NCBI RefSeq assembly: GCF_034676545.1
Contig: NZ_JAUCBZ010000015.1
Span: 3,594,501-3,658,500 of the forward strand
Length of the DNA stretch: 64,000 bases
From: Pararhodobacter sp.
Lineage (GTDB): Bacteria; Pseudomonadota; Alphaproteobacteria; Rhodobacterales; Rhodobacteraceae
Reading direction: 5' to 3'
Below the pieces are notes generated by a model, which made no database searches, was not told the origin of the DNA, and worked only from the letters and a program-made list of their open reading frames with translations. Of this stretch, positions 1-9,424 are shown in pieces (position 1 is the first letter of the stretch; the number at the start of each line of letters is the position of its first letter). Made by a program: the position numbers and the translations under genes.

Positions 1-825
1 CACACGCTCAATCTCGTCCGCTGGCAACCGCTCAATCGCGGAATTTTCCTCCGAGCCCTGCACGGTCGATGTGTAATACCAGTATCGCGTGAGCCTGGTC
101 GCTCCGCCCTGAAGCACGGATTTGCTGGCGTAGGTCGTGCGCATCGCGCGGGCCTTGGAATCAAACAAGATACCATCCAACAGGCGCTTGGTAGGCCGGC
201 GGTTCGTACTGATCCTTTTGCCACCATGATCCGCCAGTTGCGCTTGAACCCTTTGCCATGTGGCGTCGTCGATGATCGCATCATGGAGCCCCTCGTGCAG
301 GTCCTCCTTATGGCGGACCTTGCCGATGTAGGTCGCATTGCGCAGGATGTTGTTGAGCGCACCGCGCGAGAATGGGTCTCCTCCAGTGATGCGCCCATGC
401 CGATCCGTCCGTCGCTTGCTGACGATTCCTGATTCGGCCAATGTTTCTGGAAGCTTACGCACGGACCCAACCGCCAGATACACGGCAAAGATCTTCTGGA
501 CTGAGGCGGCTTCGCCAGGGTTCACCACCGGCGCCTTGTCCACTACATCATAGCTAAAGGGCACGGCGCCGCCCATCCACATGCCTTTGCACTTGGAAGC
601 TGCAATCTTGTCGCGGATCCGCTCGGCGGTCACCTCGCGCTCAAACTGTGCGAAGGACAACAGCACATTCAGGGTGAGGCGCCCCGTGGACGAGGTTGTG
701 TTGAACGCTTGCGTGACCGACACAAACGACACGCCTGATCCGTCAAACACATCGACCATCCGCGCGAAATCGGTCAGAGACCGCGTCAACCGGTCCACCT
801 TATAGACGACGATGACATCGATCCG
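1..825 (-). pseudogene. Large serine recombinase (resolvase/invertase family), N-terminus missing and C-terminus beyond the window
   Basis: An uninterrupted frame of 275 codons runs from 825 down to the window edge. It begins inside the resolvase catalytic domain (VYKVDRLTRSL, then TTSSTGRLTLN and FAQFEREVTAERIRDK) and continues into the recombinase DNA-binding domain (LNNILRNATYIGKVRHK) and the start of a C-terminal region. About 80 residues expected upstream, including the catalytic serine, are absent: an in-frame TAG (826-828) lies immediately upstream, where homology switches to an IS3 transposase on the other strand. Such proteins cut and rejoin DNA to integrate, excise or invert elements. 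Without its serine this copy cannot be active. The family call is firm; whether the C-terminus is intact cannot be seen here. Confidence 0.85.
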
Positions 826-1644
826 CTACCAGTCCATTCGACCGCCCGAGACCGAACTGCGCAAGCGGCTGCGGGATCTGGCCAATGAACGCCGCCGGTT
901 TGGTTATCGACGGCTATTCGTGCTGCTGCGCCGCGTGGCGAGCCGTCAGGCATCAACCGCATCTATCGGCTGTATCGAGAAGAAGGGCTCACCGTGCGCA
1001 GACGCCGCGCCAGACGCAAGGCCGTGGGAACCCGTGCCCCGATCCTGGTTGAGGCCCGCCCAAACGCAAGGTGGTCGCTGGATTTCGTCGATGACCAACT
1101 CGCCTGTGGTCGGCGGTTTCGTATTCTCAACGTCATGGACGATGTGACACGGGAATGCCTGGCGGCCATTCCAGACACCTCGATCTCTGGGCGGCGTGTC
1201 GCGCGGGAGTTAACGGCCCTGATCGAGCGGCGCGGCAAGCCGGACATGATTGTCAGTGACAATGGGACCGAACTGACCAGCAACGCGATCTTAACCTTTG
1301 CCACGGAACGCAAGATCGAATGGCATTACATCGCGCCGGGTAAGCCCATGCAGAACGGTTTCGTCGAGAGTTTCAACGGTCGCATGCGCGATGAGCTTTT
1401 GAATGAGACCATGTTCCGGAGCATGGCCCATGCCCGTGCCGTGATCCGGGCATGGGCTGCTGACTTCAACGAAACACGTCCGCATTCGGCACTTGGCTAC
1501 CAGACGCCCAACGCATTCGCCGAACGCATCACCACCGCAACCGACACCCGCGCTGCGCCACATGTAAGCTCCGCGCGGATGTCGATTGCTCAACGCGCGC
1601 CAATCGGCGTATCAACCCAGAGGACTCTGGTTCCGGCTGGATGA
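820..1644 (+). pseudogene. IS3-family transposase OrfB remnant, 5'-truncated and frameshifted
   Basis: The frame opens in the middle of an OrfB (RYQSIRP, then LRDLANERRRFGYRRLF) and loses frame near 935-950. One base fewer than expected is present there, and the second frame carries the rest to 1644. That part contains the rve integrase core with the DDE residues in WSLDFVDD, IVSDNGTE and NGFVESFNGRMRDELLN, followed by the usual HSALGYQTP tail. OrfA and the first 40 or so residues of OrfB are absent. The sequence just after the stop (about 1645-1665) resembles the right end of such elements, but no matching left inverted repeat or target duplication is visible. It is joined directly to the truncated serine recombinase, so one event probably destroyed both genes. 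Confidence 0.85.
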
Positions 1645-1799
1645 AAGTTCAGTGGCAGGTCAGTCGTGCCTCGAAGTACGAGATGCGGAGCAATGCCCAT
1701 TCTTGGCGCTCCCACTGTAACAGGTGTCTGTAGCAGGGGCCGGATTTGCCAGTAACGCTCTCGGAAAAACCGTTTATGACCAGTGGATTACAGGTCAAG

Positions 1800-1889
1800 T
1801 GGCGGAGACGAAGGGATTCGAACCCTCGAGACGGTTTCCCGTCTGCGCCCTTAGCAGGGGCGTGCCTTCGACCACTCGGCCACGTCTCC
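1800..1889 (-). tRNA. tRNA-Ser (anticodon GCU)
   Basis: The minus strand gives a full class II tRNA. A 7-bp acceptor stem pairs GGAGACG with CGTCTCC, there is a long variable arm, the T-loop is GGTTCGAATCC, and a genomic CCA lies at 1800-1802. The anticodon GCT is at 1853-1855 within the loop CTGCTAA, so it reads AGC/AGU serine codons. Mobile-element debris lies directly beyond its 3' end. Confidence 0.97.
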
Positions 1890-2389
1890 ACTTGCGGCAA
1901 TACAAGGGAACCGTTGGGGGACACAAGAGGCAAAGCGTGATTTTTTATTGACCCTTGGATCCAACGCACTGTCGATACCGCCCTCCGGTGTTTGGGACTG
2001 TGCCCGGCATCGGCACAAGGTTGGGCGCGCAAATCACGGGACGCGAATCCAACGCGCCTCGTCGGCGCCCGACTTGGTCTCGCAAAGTAGGCGGGCGTGC
2101 CAGAATGCACCCCGCAAAAGGGCCGTAGCGCGCAATTTGCACGCCAGAGGGGTTCGATACGGATTACCCTTGATTGACCACCTTTACTCATGTGGCGCGA
2201 CCCCGACAACGATCAACCAAACGGTGGCGCGCGTGGCCAGGTGTCTTCAGGTCACGATCCCTCACACACGTTCACCTTCGCTTGAGGGTGTGTTTCTCTG
2301 TTTGCACTGCCTGAGAATGCTCCTACATTCAGCGCAGAATCCGAGAACGGCCGCGCTTGGGTATTTGGGTTTGATCAAGGAAAACAACC
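1890..2389. other. Intergenic region upstream of the DegP-type protease
   Basis: About 500 bases separate tRNA-Ser from the protease gene. No reading frame with recognisable homology was found on either strand, and base composition is less GC-biased than in the flanking genes. The 3' part must hold the protease promoter. The only element I can support is the ribosome binding site AAGGAAA just before the start at 2390. No clear sigma-factor consensus was convincing. Confidence 0.5.
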
Positions 2390-3874
2390 ATGACGCATCA
2401 TCAACGGGGCGCCTCGAGGGCGCGTGTTGCTGCACTCCCTGCCCCAACCAGGCTGGCTCTGCGTTGGCTTTCAGTCGTCGGCATGCTGCTACTGATCCTC
2501 GCGATGGCCATGCCACTGAACGCACAGGATCGGCCTGTCAGCTTTGCCGATCTCGCCGAGCGGGTCAGCCCGGCGGTGGTCAATATCACCACCTCGACCA
2601 CAGTTACCGCACAGCTTGATCCCAACCAGCCGCGCCTGCCCGATGGCGCGCCCTTCGAGGATTTCTTCAACGATTTCTTCAATCGTGACGGCCAGCGCCA
2701 ACCGCGCCCGCGGCAAAGTCAGGCGCTGGGATCGGGCTTCGTGATCTCGGCGGATGGCTATATCGTCACCAACAACCACGTCATCGAGGGCGCGGATGAG
2801 ATCGAGGTCGAGCTGTTCACCGGCGAACGCTATGACGCCGTACTGGTCGGCACCGACCCGGCAACCGACATCGCTCTGCTGAAAGTCGAAGCACCAACGG
2901 ATATGATCTATGTGCCGTTTGGCGATAGCGAAGTTGCCCGTGTTGGCGACTGGGTTCTGGCCGTCGGCAACCCGCTGGGTCAGGGCTTCTCGGTGTCGGC
3001 GGGCATCATTTCGGCCCGCGGTCGCGCGTTGCAGGGCAATTATGACGATTTCATCCAGACCGACGCGGCGATCAACCGGGGCAACTCGGGTGGGCCGCTG
3101 TTCAACATGGATGGCGAAGTGGTTGGTGTGAACACGGCGATCCTGTCGCCCAACGGCGGCTCGATCGGTATCGGCTTTGCCATGTCGTCGCATGTCGTGG
3201 AGCGCGTCGTCTTCCAACTGCGCGAGTATGGCGAAACGCGTCGCGGCTGGTTGGGCGTGCGCATTCAGGATGTGACCGCCGATGTCGCCGACTCGCTGAC
3301 CCTGCCCGAGGCCAAGGGTGCCTTGGTGACGGAAGTCATGGAAGGCCCGTCGCGCGATGCCGGAATGCAGTCGGGCGACGTGATCACCAGCTTTGACGGC
3401 GGCAATGTGGCGGATACACGCGATCTGGTGCGCCGCGTCGCGGATGCGGGCGTTGGCCGTCAGGTCGAGGTTGTCGTGTTCCGCGATGGTGCCGAGGAAA
3501 CGCTGTTTGTCACCTTGGGGCTGCGCGACGATGATCAGCTTGCAAGCTCGTCCAGTCAAGGAGCCGCACCGGCAACGCCAGAGCAGATTCTGGGGCTGGA
3601 AGTGATCGAATTGACGGATCAGATGCGCACGGATATGGGGCTGGAACCCGGCCTGACGGGCGTGCTGGTGCGCGGTGTCGAGCCCGGGTCGGATGCCGAA
3701 TCCAAAGGTCTGCGCGCGGGCGATGTGATCACCGAAGCCGGACAGGAACCCGTGAGCACCGTCGCTGATTTGCAGGCCCGTCTGGATGCGGCGCGCGAGG
3801 CCGGGCGTCGTACGCTCTTGCTGATGGTGCGTTCTGGCGGCGATCCGCGCTTTGTGGCGCTGTCGATCGAATAA
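2390..3874 (+). CDS. degP: DegP/HtrA-family periplasmic serine protease (Do-like)
   Basis: This 494-residue protein is an ATP-independent quality-control protease and chaperone of the envelope. A basic N-terminus is followed by a hydrophobic segment (about residues 28-44) ending near LNAQD, a plausible export signal. The trypsin-like domain carries the triad His130 (TNNHVIEGA), Asp160 (ATDIALLKV) and Ser233 (RGNSGGPLFN). Two PDZ domains follow, at about residues 285-380 and 395-490. Length and domain order match the Deg/MucD type. The start has a clear AAGGAAA ribosome binding site. The gene stands alone, with a strong terminator immediately downstream. The exact paralogue (degP, degQ or mucD) cannot be fixed from sequence alone. 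Confidence 0.93.
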   Translation: MTHHQRGASRARVAALPAPTRLALRWLSVVGMLLLILAMAMPLNAQDRPVSFADLAERVSPAVVNITTSTTVTAQLDPNQPRLPDGAPFEDFFNDFFNRDGQRQPRPRQSQALGSGFVISADGYIVTNNHVIEGADEIEVELFTGERYDAVLVGTDPATDIALLKVEAPTDMIYVPFGDSEVARVGDWVLAVGNPLGQGFSVSAGIISARGRALQGNYDDFIQTDAAINRGNSGGPLFNMDGEVVGVNTAILSPNGGSIGIGFAMSSHVVERVVFQLREYGETRRGWLGVRIQDVTADVADSLTLPEAKGALVTEVMEGPSRDAGMQSGDVITSFDGGNVADTRDLVRRVADAGVGRQVEVVVFRDGAEETLFVTLGLRDDDQLASSSSQGAAPATPEQILGLEVIELTDQMRTDMGLEPGLTGVLVRGVEPGSDAESKGLRAGDVITEAGQEPVSTVADLQARLDAAREAGRRTLLLMVRSGGDPRFVALSIE

Positions 3875-3893
3875 GTGATCACCTGAAAAATTG

Positions 3894-3926
3894 AAAAGGC
3901 CGGGCCGTCGTGTGCCCGGCCTTTTT
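3894..3926 (+). terminator. Rho-independent terminator after the DegP-type protease
   Basis: An A-rich stretch is followed by a perfect GGCCGGGC/GCCCGGCC stem with an 8-base loop, then a run of five T. It starts 20 bases after the protease stop codon. The A/T symmetry would also let it act on transcription from the right. Confidence 0.9.
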
Positions 3927-4116
3927 CATGCCCCCTGAAGCGCGGTTCCAGTGCCAGCTGCAAGGGGCAATGGTCCGACAACGCGGGCGCGCGGATCACT
4001 GCCGGAACACACCATCCCACAAGACGCCCTGCGCCGTCGGGCTGACCATGGCCCATGGGTCGCGCAAAACGGCGCAAGTCTCGGAAAACAGTTGCGCGCG
4101 CTGCGGCATGCTGGCC

Positions 4117-4683
4117 TTACCCGCGTTTCGGCACCACGCCCAGCGCGCGCAATTGGTCATCCACAAAGCCGCGCTCGCTGGCGCTGAGGCGTTGGTGGCG
4201 CGGATAGATCGGCGCGGCGCGGTCGTCACGCACCGGGGTTTCCCAACCGTCGGTCGTGTTGAAAAATGCCAGCGCGCCCGCCTCGCCGAATTCGCGCAAA
4301 TAGCCCTGGATCACCACGTCCAGATAGCTCAACAGAATGGGCGCGCGTTGTTCCGGGTAGACCATGCTGGCCGGCGGCACGGCATAGATCTGCGCGCTGA
4401 TCGGATGGTTTGCCTCATGCGCCAACCCGTCGCCGATCAGGTGCCGGCCGTACCCTTCTTCGCGCAAATCCAACGCCGCCCAATTGGCGCCGGGCACCAA
4501 GGCCACCAGCCCGTCGATTTCCGACTTGGCGCAGGGCACGCCTGTCAGAAACGGCACTGCACGCCCCCGGGTATGCCGCCACGCGCGCCGCCAGCCTTTC
4601 AACCGGGCGCGAAAGGCATAGTCATAGTCATGCGTGTCGCGGTTCACCAAGGAACCGTAGCCAAAGAAAAAAGGGTCCGTCAT
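4117..4683 (-). CDS. ChaC-like gamma-glutamylcyclotransferase-fold protein
   Basis: This 188-residue protein has the diagnostic N-terminal FGYGSL motif (residues 7-12) of the gamma-glutamylcyclotransferase fold. ChaC-type members of this fold release 5-oxoproline from glutathione or other gamma-glutamyl peptides. The EEGYGRHL stretch sits near where the catalytic Glu is expected. Length is typical of the family and no signal peptide is seen, so it is cytoplasmic. It is encoded alone, convergent with the protease upstream and divergent from the gcv operon. The 190 bases between its stop and the protease terminator hold nothing recognisable. Substrate is inferred from fold only. Confidence 0.8.
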   Translation of the reverse strand: MTDPFFFGYGSLVNRDTHDYDYAFRARLKGWRRAWRHTRGRAVPFLTGVPCAKSEIDGLVALVPGANWAALDLREEGYGRHLIGDGLAHEANHPISAQIYAVPPASMVYPEQRAPILLSYLDVVIQGYLREFGEAGALAFFNTTDGWETPVRDDRAAPIYPRHQRLSASERGFVDDQLRALGVVPKRG

Positions 4684-4798
4684 GCTCAGCCTCTGCGCAC
4701 CTCAGCCGCTTGAACTTGCCCAAACTGCACGCCTTGCACAAGCCTCCACACCCCCTTGCCAGCCCCGCCCTCGGGCTGCTATCCAAATTGATGTGAAC

Positions 4799-4969
4799 AC
4801 GGGAGAATCTGCAGCGTGCCCCGCACGTTGCAGTGCCGAAGGAGCAACCGCCCCGGTAAACTCTCAGGCAAAAGGACCGCGTTCACAGTGGAACTCTGGA
4901 GAGTGGTGCACCGCACCCGCCGAAGGGATAACGATCTCAGGCGCCCGGTTGGGTACAGACAGAGGGGGC
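4799..4969 (+). promoter_or_regulatory. Tandem glycine riboswitch controlling gcvT
   Basis: Two glycine aptamers lie head to tail. The first contains the conserved GCCGAAGGAGCAA and CTCTCAGGCAAAAGGACC blocks (about 4838-4880). The second repeats them as CGCCGAAGGGATAACGA and TCTCAGGC up to the closing ACAGACAGAGGGG at 4955-4968. The aptamers are joined by a short linker containing GGAACTCTGGAGAG (4890-4903). This is the classical arrangement upstream of glycine cleavage genes, in which glycine binding turns expression on. The start of gcvT follows 67 bases downstream. Confidence 0.95.
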
Positions 4970-5002
4970 ACCAACGGCGCATCCGCGCCTGTCTTTGGTG
5001 CC
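4967..5002 (+). promoter_or_regulatory. Candidate expression-platform hairpin of the glycine riboswitch
   Basis: GGCACCAA at 4967-4974 can pair with TTGGTGCC at 4995-5002, and an inner GGCGC/GCGCC stem (4976-4980 with 4985-4989) extends it. The 5' arm overlaps the last bases of aptamer 2, so ligand-bound aptamer and hairpin would compete. No U-run follows, so it is not a simple intrinsic terminator. Control of translation or Rho-dependent termination is more likely. The stem is seen in the sequence; its role is inferred. Confidence 0.5.
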
Positions 5003-5036
5003 GGTTGTCCGGCCAAACAACACGGGGACTGCCCTA

Positions 5037-6143
5037 ATGACTGACCTGCTCCGAACCCCACTTTACGATCTGCATGTCGAACTGGGGGCCAAGCTCGTGC
5101 CCTTCGCCGGGTACGAGATGCCGGTGCAATACCCGATGGGCGTGATGGCCGAGCACCAGCACACCCGCACCAAGGCCGGGTTGTTTGACGTCTCACATAT
5201 GGGGCAGGTGTTGCTGCACGGCGAAGGTGCGGCGGCAGCGCTTGAGGCTCTGGTTCCGGTCGATATTCAGGGCCTGGCCGAGGGGCGGCAGCGCTATGCG
5301 ATGTTCACCAATGACGCAGGCGGCATCATGGACGACCTGATGGTCGCCAACCGCGGCGATCACCTGTATCTGGTGGTCAACGCGGGCTGCAAGACTGCCG
5401 ATATCGCCCATCTGCAAGCCCATTTGCCCGGCGTTGAGCCCATCACCGACCGCGCCCTGATCGCGCTGCAAGGCCCCGAGGCCGAGACCGCGCTGGCGCG
5501 TCTGGTGCCGGGTGTTGTGGATATGCGGTTCATGGATGTCGCGACGCTGGATTGGGATGGCGCTGCGCTGTGGATTTCGCGCTCGGGCTATACCGGCGAG
5601 GACGGGTTCGAGATTTCCCTGCCCGAGGCCCGCGCCGAAGCCTTTTGCCGCGCCCTGCTGGCGATGGACGAAGTCGCGCCCATCGGCCTTGGCGCCCGCG
5701 ATTCGCTGCGGCTGGAATCCGGCCTATGCCTCTATGGCCATGATATTGATGCACAAACCACACCCATCGAGGCCGCTCTGAACTGGGCGATCCAGAAGGT
5801 GCGCCGCACAGGTGGCGCGCGCGAAGGCGGCTTTCCCGGCGCAGATCGCATCCTGGCGGAACTGACCAACGGTGCCGCCCGCACGCGGGTTGGCCTGCGG
5901 CCGGAAACCCGCGCCCCAATGCGCGAGGGCACCCAGATTTTCGCCTCGGCCGAGGCCACCGACCCGATTGGCGCCATCACCTCGGGCGGCTTTGGCCCGA
6001 CCGTCGGCACACCAATTTCGATGGGCTATGTGCCCCGCGATCTTGCCACCGTGGATACAATCGTTTTTGGTGATGTACGCGGCAAACGCCTGCCCGCACG
6101 CATTGTCGCTCTGCCGTTCCGTCCTTCCACTTATCGTAAATGA
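5037..6143 (+). CDS. gcvT: Aminomethyltransferase, glycine cleavage T-protein
   Basis: T-protein takes the aminomethyl group from lipoylated H-protein, releases ammonia and makes 5,10-methylene-tetrahydrofolate. The 368-residue product begins TPLYDLHVELGAK and has the folate-binding GCVT domain (VSHMGQ, ISRSGYTGEDGFE, GLGARDSLRLE) and the C-terminal GCVT barrel (GGFGPTVG, IVALPF). An in-frame TTG upstream (4995) would place coding sequence inside the riboswitch hairpin, so the ATG at 5037 is preferred. It is the first gene of gcvT-gcvH-gcvP, with gcvH starting 9 bases downstream, and is controlled by the riboswitch. Confidence 0.96.
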   Translation: MTDLLRTPLYDLHVELGAKLVPFAGYEMPVQYPMGVMAEHQHTRTKAGLFDVSHMGQVLLHGEGAAAALEALVPVDIQGLAEGRQRYAMFTNDAGGIMDDLMVANRGDHLYLVVNAGCKTADIAHLQAHLPGVEPITDRALIALQGPEAETALARLVPGVVDMRFMDVATLDWDGAALWISRSGYTGEDGFEISLPEARAEAFCRALLAMDEVAPIGLGARDSLRLESGLCLYGHDIDAQTTPIEAALNWAIQKVRRTGGAREGGFPGADRILAELTNGAARTRVGLRPETRAPMREGTQIFASAEATDPIGAITSGGFGPTVGTPISMGYVPRDLATVDTIVFGDVRGKRLPARIVALPFRPSTYRK

Positions 6144-6152
6144 GGCTCTGAC

Positions 6153-6512
6153 ATGAAATACACCGAAGACCACGAATGGCTGCGGGTTGATGGCGATCTG
6201 ATCGTCGTCGGCATCACCGAACACGCCGCCGAGCAACTGGGCGATGTTGTGTTCGTCGAACTGCCCGAGCTGGAAACCCAGGCCGCCCGTGGCGACGAGG
6301 TTTGCGTCATTGAATCCGTCAAGGCAGCCTCGGACATTCTGGCCCCGCTCGAGGGTGAAATCGTCGAAGTGAACGACGCCCTGACCGCCAACCCCAGCCT
6401 GGTCAACGAAGACCCCGAGGGCGACGCGTGGTTCTTCAAACTCAAGATCGACGACATGGCCGCCCTCGATGAGTTCATGACTGAAGACGAATACAAGGAT
6501 TTCATCAGCTGA
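6153..6512 (+). CDS. gcvH: Glycine cleavage H-protein (lipoyl carrier)
   Basis: This 119-residue lipoyl-domain protein shuttles the methylamine intermediate between P-, T- and L-proteins. The lipoyl attachment lysine is Lys57 in IESVKAASD, and the N-terminal YTEDHEWL and C-terminal DEYKDFI are canonical. Length matches the family. It sits 9 bases after gcvT and 71 bases before the start of gcvP. No lipoate ligase or L-protein gene is seen in the window. Confidence 0.97.
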   Translation: MKYTEDHEWLRVDGDLIVVGITEHAAEQLGDVVFVELPELETQAARGDEVCVIESVKAASDILAPLEGEIVEVNDALTANPSLVNEDPEGDAWFFKLKIDDMAALDEFMTEDEYKDFIS

Positions 6513-6583
6513 TGTCCCGGGTGCCCGCGCCGGGCACCCCCTCCCCCCTGCTGCGCCCCCTCCCTCGTTGTGCCGGAGCCATC

Positions 6584-9424
6584 ATGACCTATTCGCCCAC
6601 CGACTATAACCCCTACGACTTTGCCAACCGCCGCCACATCGGCCCCTCACCGTCTGAAATGGCCGAGATGTTGCAGGTTGTGGGCGTCCCCACCCTCGAG
6701 GCGCTGATCGACGAGACCGTGCCCGCCTCCATCCGGCAGGAAAAGCCGCTGCTGTGGGCGCCGCTCTCCGAGGGCGCGTTGCTGGCGAAAATGCGCAAGG
6801 TGGCCGACAAGAACACCGTGATGACCTCGCTGATCGGTCAAGGCTACTACGGCACCATCACCCCGCCCGCGATCCAGCGCAATATCCTTGAGAATCCGGC
6901 GTGGTACACCGCGTATACCCCCTATCAGCCCGAAATCGCGCAGGGGCGGCTCGAGGCGTTGCTGAACTATCAGACCATGGTCGCCGACCTGACCGGATTG
7001 CCCTTTGCCAACGCCTCCCTGCTCGACGAATCCACCGCCTGCGCCGAGGCGATGGCGATGGCCCAGCGCGTTGCCAAATCCAAGGCCAAGGGGTTCTTCA
7101 TCGACGAGAACTGCCACCCGCAGAACATCGCGGTGATGCAGACCCGCGCCGCGCCCTTGGATATCGAGGTCATCGTCGGCAAACCCGCCGATCTGGACCC
7201 GACCAAGGTTTTCGGCGCGATTTTCCAGTACCCCGGCACCTATGGCCATGTGCAGGATTTCACTGACACCATCACCGCCCTGCAGGATGCCAAGGCCATC
7301 GCCATCATGGCCACCGACCTGCTGGCGCTGTGCATGCTCAAGGAGCCGGGCGCGATGGGGGCGGATATCGCCGTCGGCTCGTCGCAACGCTTTGGCGTGC
7401 CGATGGGCTATGGCGGCCCGCACGCCGCCTTCATGTCCTGCGCCGATGCGCATAAACGCCAGATGCCCGGTCGCATCGTCGGTGTGTCGATCGACTCACG
7501 CGGCAACAAGGCCTACCGCTTGGCGCTGCAAACCCGCGAGCAACATATCCGCCGCGAGAAAGCCACCTCGAACGTCTGCACCGCACAGGCGCTGCTGGCC
7601 GTCATGGCCTCGATGTACGCGGTATTCCACGGCCCCGAGGGGCTGCGCGCCATTGCCGAGCGCGTGCATTCGATGGCCGAACGCCTGTCGCGCGCGCTCA
7701 AGGCCGCCGGTGCCCGTGTGGAACCAGACGCCTTCTTTGACACGATCACCGTCGAGGTTGGCGTGGGGCAAGCGGGCATCCTCGCCGCCGCCCGCCACGA
7801 GGGGCTGAACTTTCGCAAGATCGGCACCCGCCACGTTGGCATCTCCCTGGATGAAACCGCCGACGAGGCCGTCTTGCAACGCGTGCTGATCGCCTTCGGC
7901 ATCAATGGTGTCCCGCCGCATCGCACGCATCTGGGCTTCCCCGCCACGCTGCTGCGCAAGTCCGACTACATGACGCACCCGATCTTCCACATGAACCGCG
8001 CCGAATCCGAGATGATGCGCTACATGCGCCGCCTCTCGGACCGCGATCTGGCGCTGGACCGGGCGATGATCCCGCTGGGCTCCTGCACCATGAAGCTGAA
8101 CGCCGCGGCCGAGATGATGCCCATCTCGTTCCCCAAATTCGCCAGCCTGCACCCGTTCTGCCCGCCCGATCAGGCGGCGGGTTATGCCGAGATGCTCGAG
8201 GACCTCAGCGCCAAGCTGTGCGAAATCACCGGCTATGCCGCGATGTCGATGCAGCCCAACTCGGGCGCGCAGGGCGAATACGCGGGGCTGTTGACGATCA
8301 AGGCCTATCACGAGTCACGCGGCGACACAGAGCGCGACATCTGCCTCATCCCGATGTCGGCGCATGGCACCAACCCGGCCTCGGCGCAAATGGCCGGCAT
8401 GAAAGTGGTGGCGGTCAAATCCGCCCCCAATGGCGACGTCGATGTCGAGGATTTCCGCGACAAGGCCACCAAGGCGGGCGACCGTCTGGCGGCCTGCATG
8501 ATCACCTACCCCTCGACCCACGGCGTGTTCGAGGAGGCCGTGCGCGAGGTCTGCAAGATCACCCATGAGTTCGGCGGTCAGGTCTATATCGACGGCGCGA
8601 ACATGAACGCCATGGTCGGGCTGGTGAAACCCGGCGAAATCGGCGGTGACGTCAGCCACCTGAACCTGCACAAGACCTTCGCCATTCCGCATGGCGGCGG
8701 CGGCCCCGGCATGGGGCCAATCGGTGTGGGCGCGCATCTGGCACCATTCCTGCCCGGCCACCCGGAAACCGGCGGCCAAACCGGCCCGGTCAGCGCCGCC
8801 CCCTATGGCTCGGCCTCGATTCTGCTGATTTCCTGGGCCTATTGCCTGATGATGGGCGGCCCCGGCCTGACCCAGGCGACCCGCGTGGCGATCCTCAACG
8901 CCAACTACATCGCCGCCCGTCTGCGTGGGGCCTATCCGGTGCTGTTCATCGGCAACCGGGGCCGCGTGGCGCATGAGTGCATCCTCGACACCCGCCCCTT
9001 CGCCGAGTTCGGCGTCACCGTCGATGACATCGCCAAACGCCTGATGGACTGCGGCTTCCACGCGCCCACCATGAGCTTCCCGGTGGCTGGTACGCTGATG
9101 GTCGAACCGACGGAATCCGAAACCAAGGCGGAAATCGACCGCTTCATCACTGCCCTTCTGGCGATCCGCGAGGAAATCAAGGCCGTCGAAGCGGGCGAGA
9201 TCACCGCCGAGGACAGCCCCCTGCGCCACGCTCCGCACACCGTCGAAGACCTCGTCGCCGATTGGGATCGCGCCTATGGCCGCGAACAGGGCTGCTTCCC
9301 GCCCGGTTCCTTCCGCGTCGACAAATACTGGCCACCCGTGGGCCGCGTCGACAACGTCTGGGGCGACCGCAACCTGTCCTGCGTCTGCCCGCCGATGTCG
9401 GATTACGTGCACGGCACCGAATGA
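6584..9424 (+). CDS. gcvP: Glycine dehydrogenase (decarboxylating), single-chain P-protein
   Basis: P-protein is the PLP enzyme that decarboxylates glycine and loads the aminomethyl group onto H-protein. At 946 residues this is the fused homodimeric form, with both halves (older gcvPA and gcvPB) in one chain. The PLP lysine lies in HLNLHKTFAIPHGGGGPG. Other markers are RRHIGP near the N-terminus and TAQALLAVMASMYAV. The frame is open further upstream to 6512, but those residues lack family similarity, so the ATG at 6584 (MTYSPTDYNPYDFANRRHIG) is chosen. Its stop overlaps the start of panE by four bases (ATGA), indicating translational coupling. Confidence 0.95.
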   Translation: MTYSPTDYNPYDFANRRHIGPSPSEMAEMLQVVGVPTLEALIDETVPASIRQEKPLLWAPLSEGALLAKMRKVADKNTVMTSLIGQGYYGTITPPAIQRNILENPAWYTAYTPYQPEIAQGRLEALLNYQTMVADLTGLPFANASLLDESTACAEAMAMAQRVAKSKAKGFFIDENCHPQNIAVMQTRAAPLDIEVIVGKPADLDPTKVFGAIFQYPGTYGHVQDFTDTITALQDAKAIAIMATDLLALCMLKEPGAMGADIAVGSSQRFGVPMGYGGPHAAFMSCADAHKRQMPGRIVGVSIDSRGNKAYRLALQTREQHIRREKATSNVCTAQALLAVMASMYAVFHGPEGLRAIAERVHSMAERLSRALKAAGARVEPDAFFDTITVEVGVGQAGILAAARHEGLNFRKIGTRHVGISLDETADEAVLQRVLIAFGINGVPPHRTHLGFPATLLRKSDYMTHPIFHMNRAESEMMRYMRRLSDRDLALDRAMIPLGSCTMKLNAAAEMMPISFPKFASLHPFCPPDQAAGYAEMLEDLSAKLCEITGYAAMSMQPNSGAQGEYAGLLTIKAYHESRGDTERDICLIPMSAHGTNPASAQMAGMKVVAVKSAPNGDVDVEDFRDKATKAGDRLAACMITYPSTHGVFEEAVREVCKITHEFGGQVYIDGANMNAMVGLVKPGEIGGDVSHLNLHKTFAIPHGGGGPGMGPIGVGAHLAPFLPGHPETGGQTGPVSAAPYGSASILLISWAYCLMMGGPGLTQATRVAILNANYIAARLRGAYPVLFIGNRGRVAHECILDTRPFAEFGVTVDDIAKRLMDCGFHAPTMSFPVAGTLMVEPTESETKAEIDRFITALLAIREEIKAVEAGEITAEDSPLRHAPHTVEDLVADWDRAYGREQGCFPPGSFRVDKYWPPVGRVDNVWGDRNLSCVCPPMSDYVHGTE

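Noticed and set aside
9262..9420. 53-residue N-terminal extension of panE
   Set aside because: The extension lies inside gcvP, and the Rossmann motif lies near the ATG at 9421, as usual for PanE.
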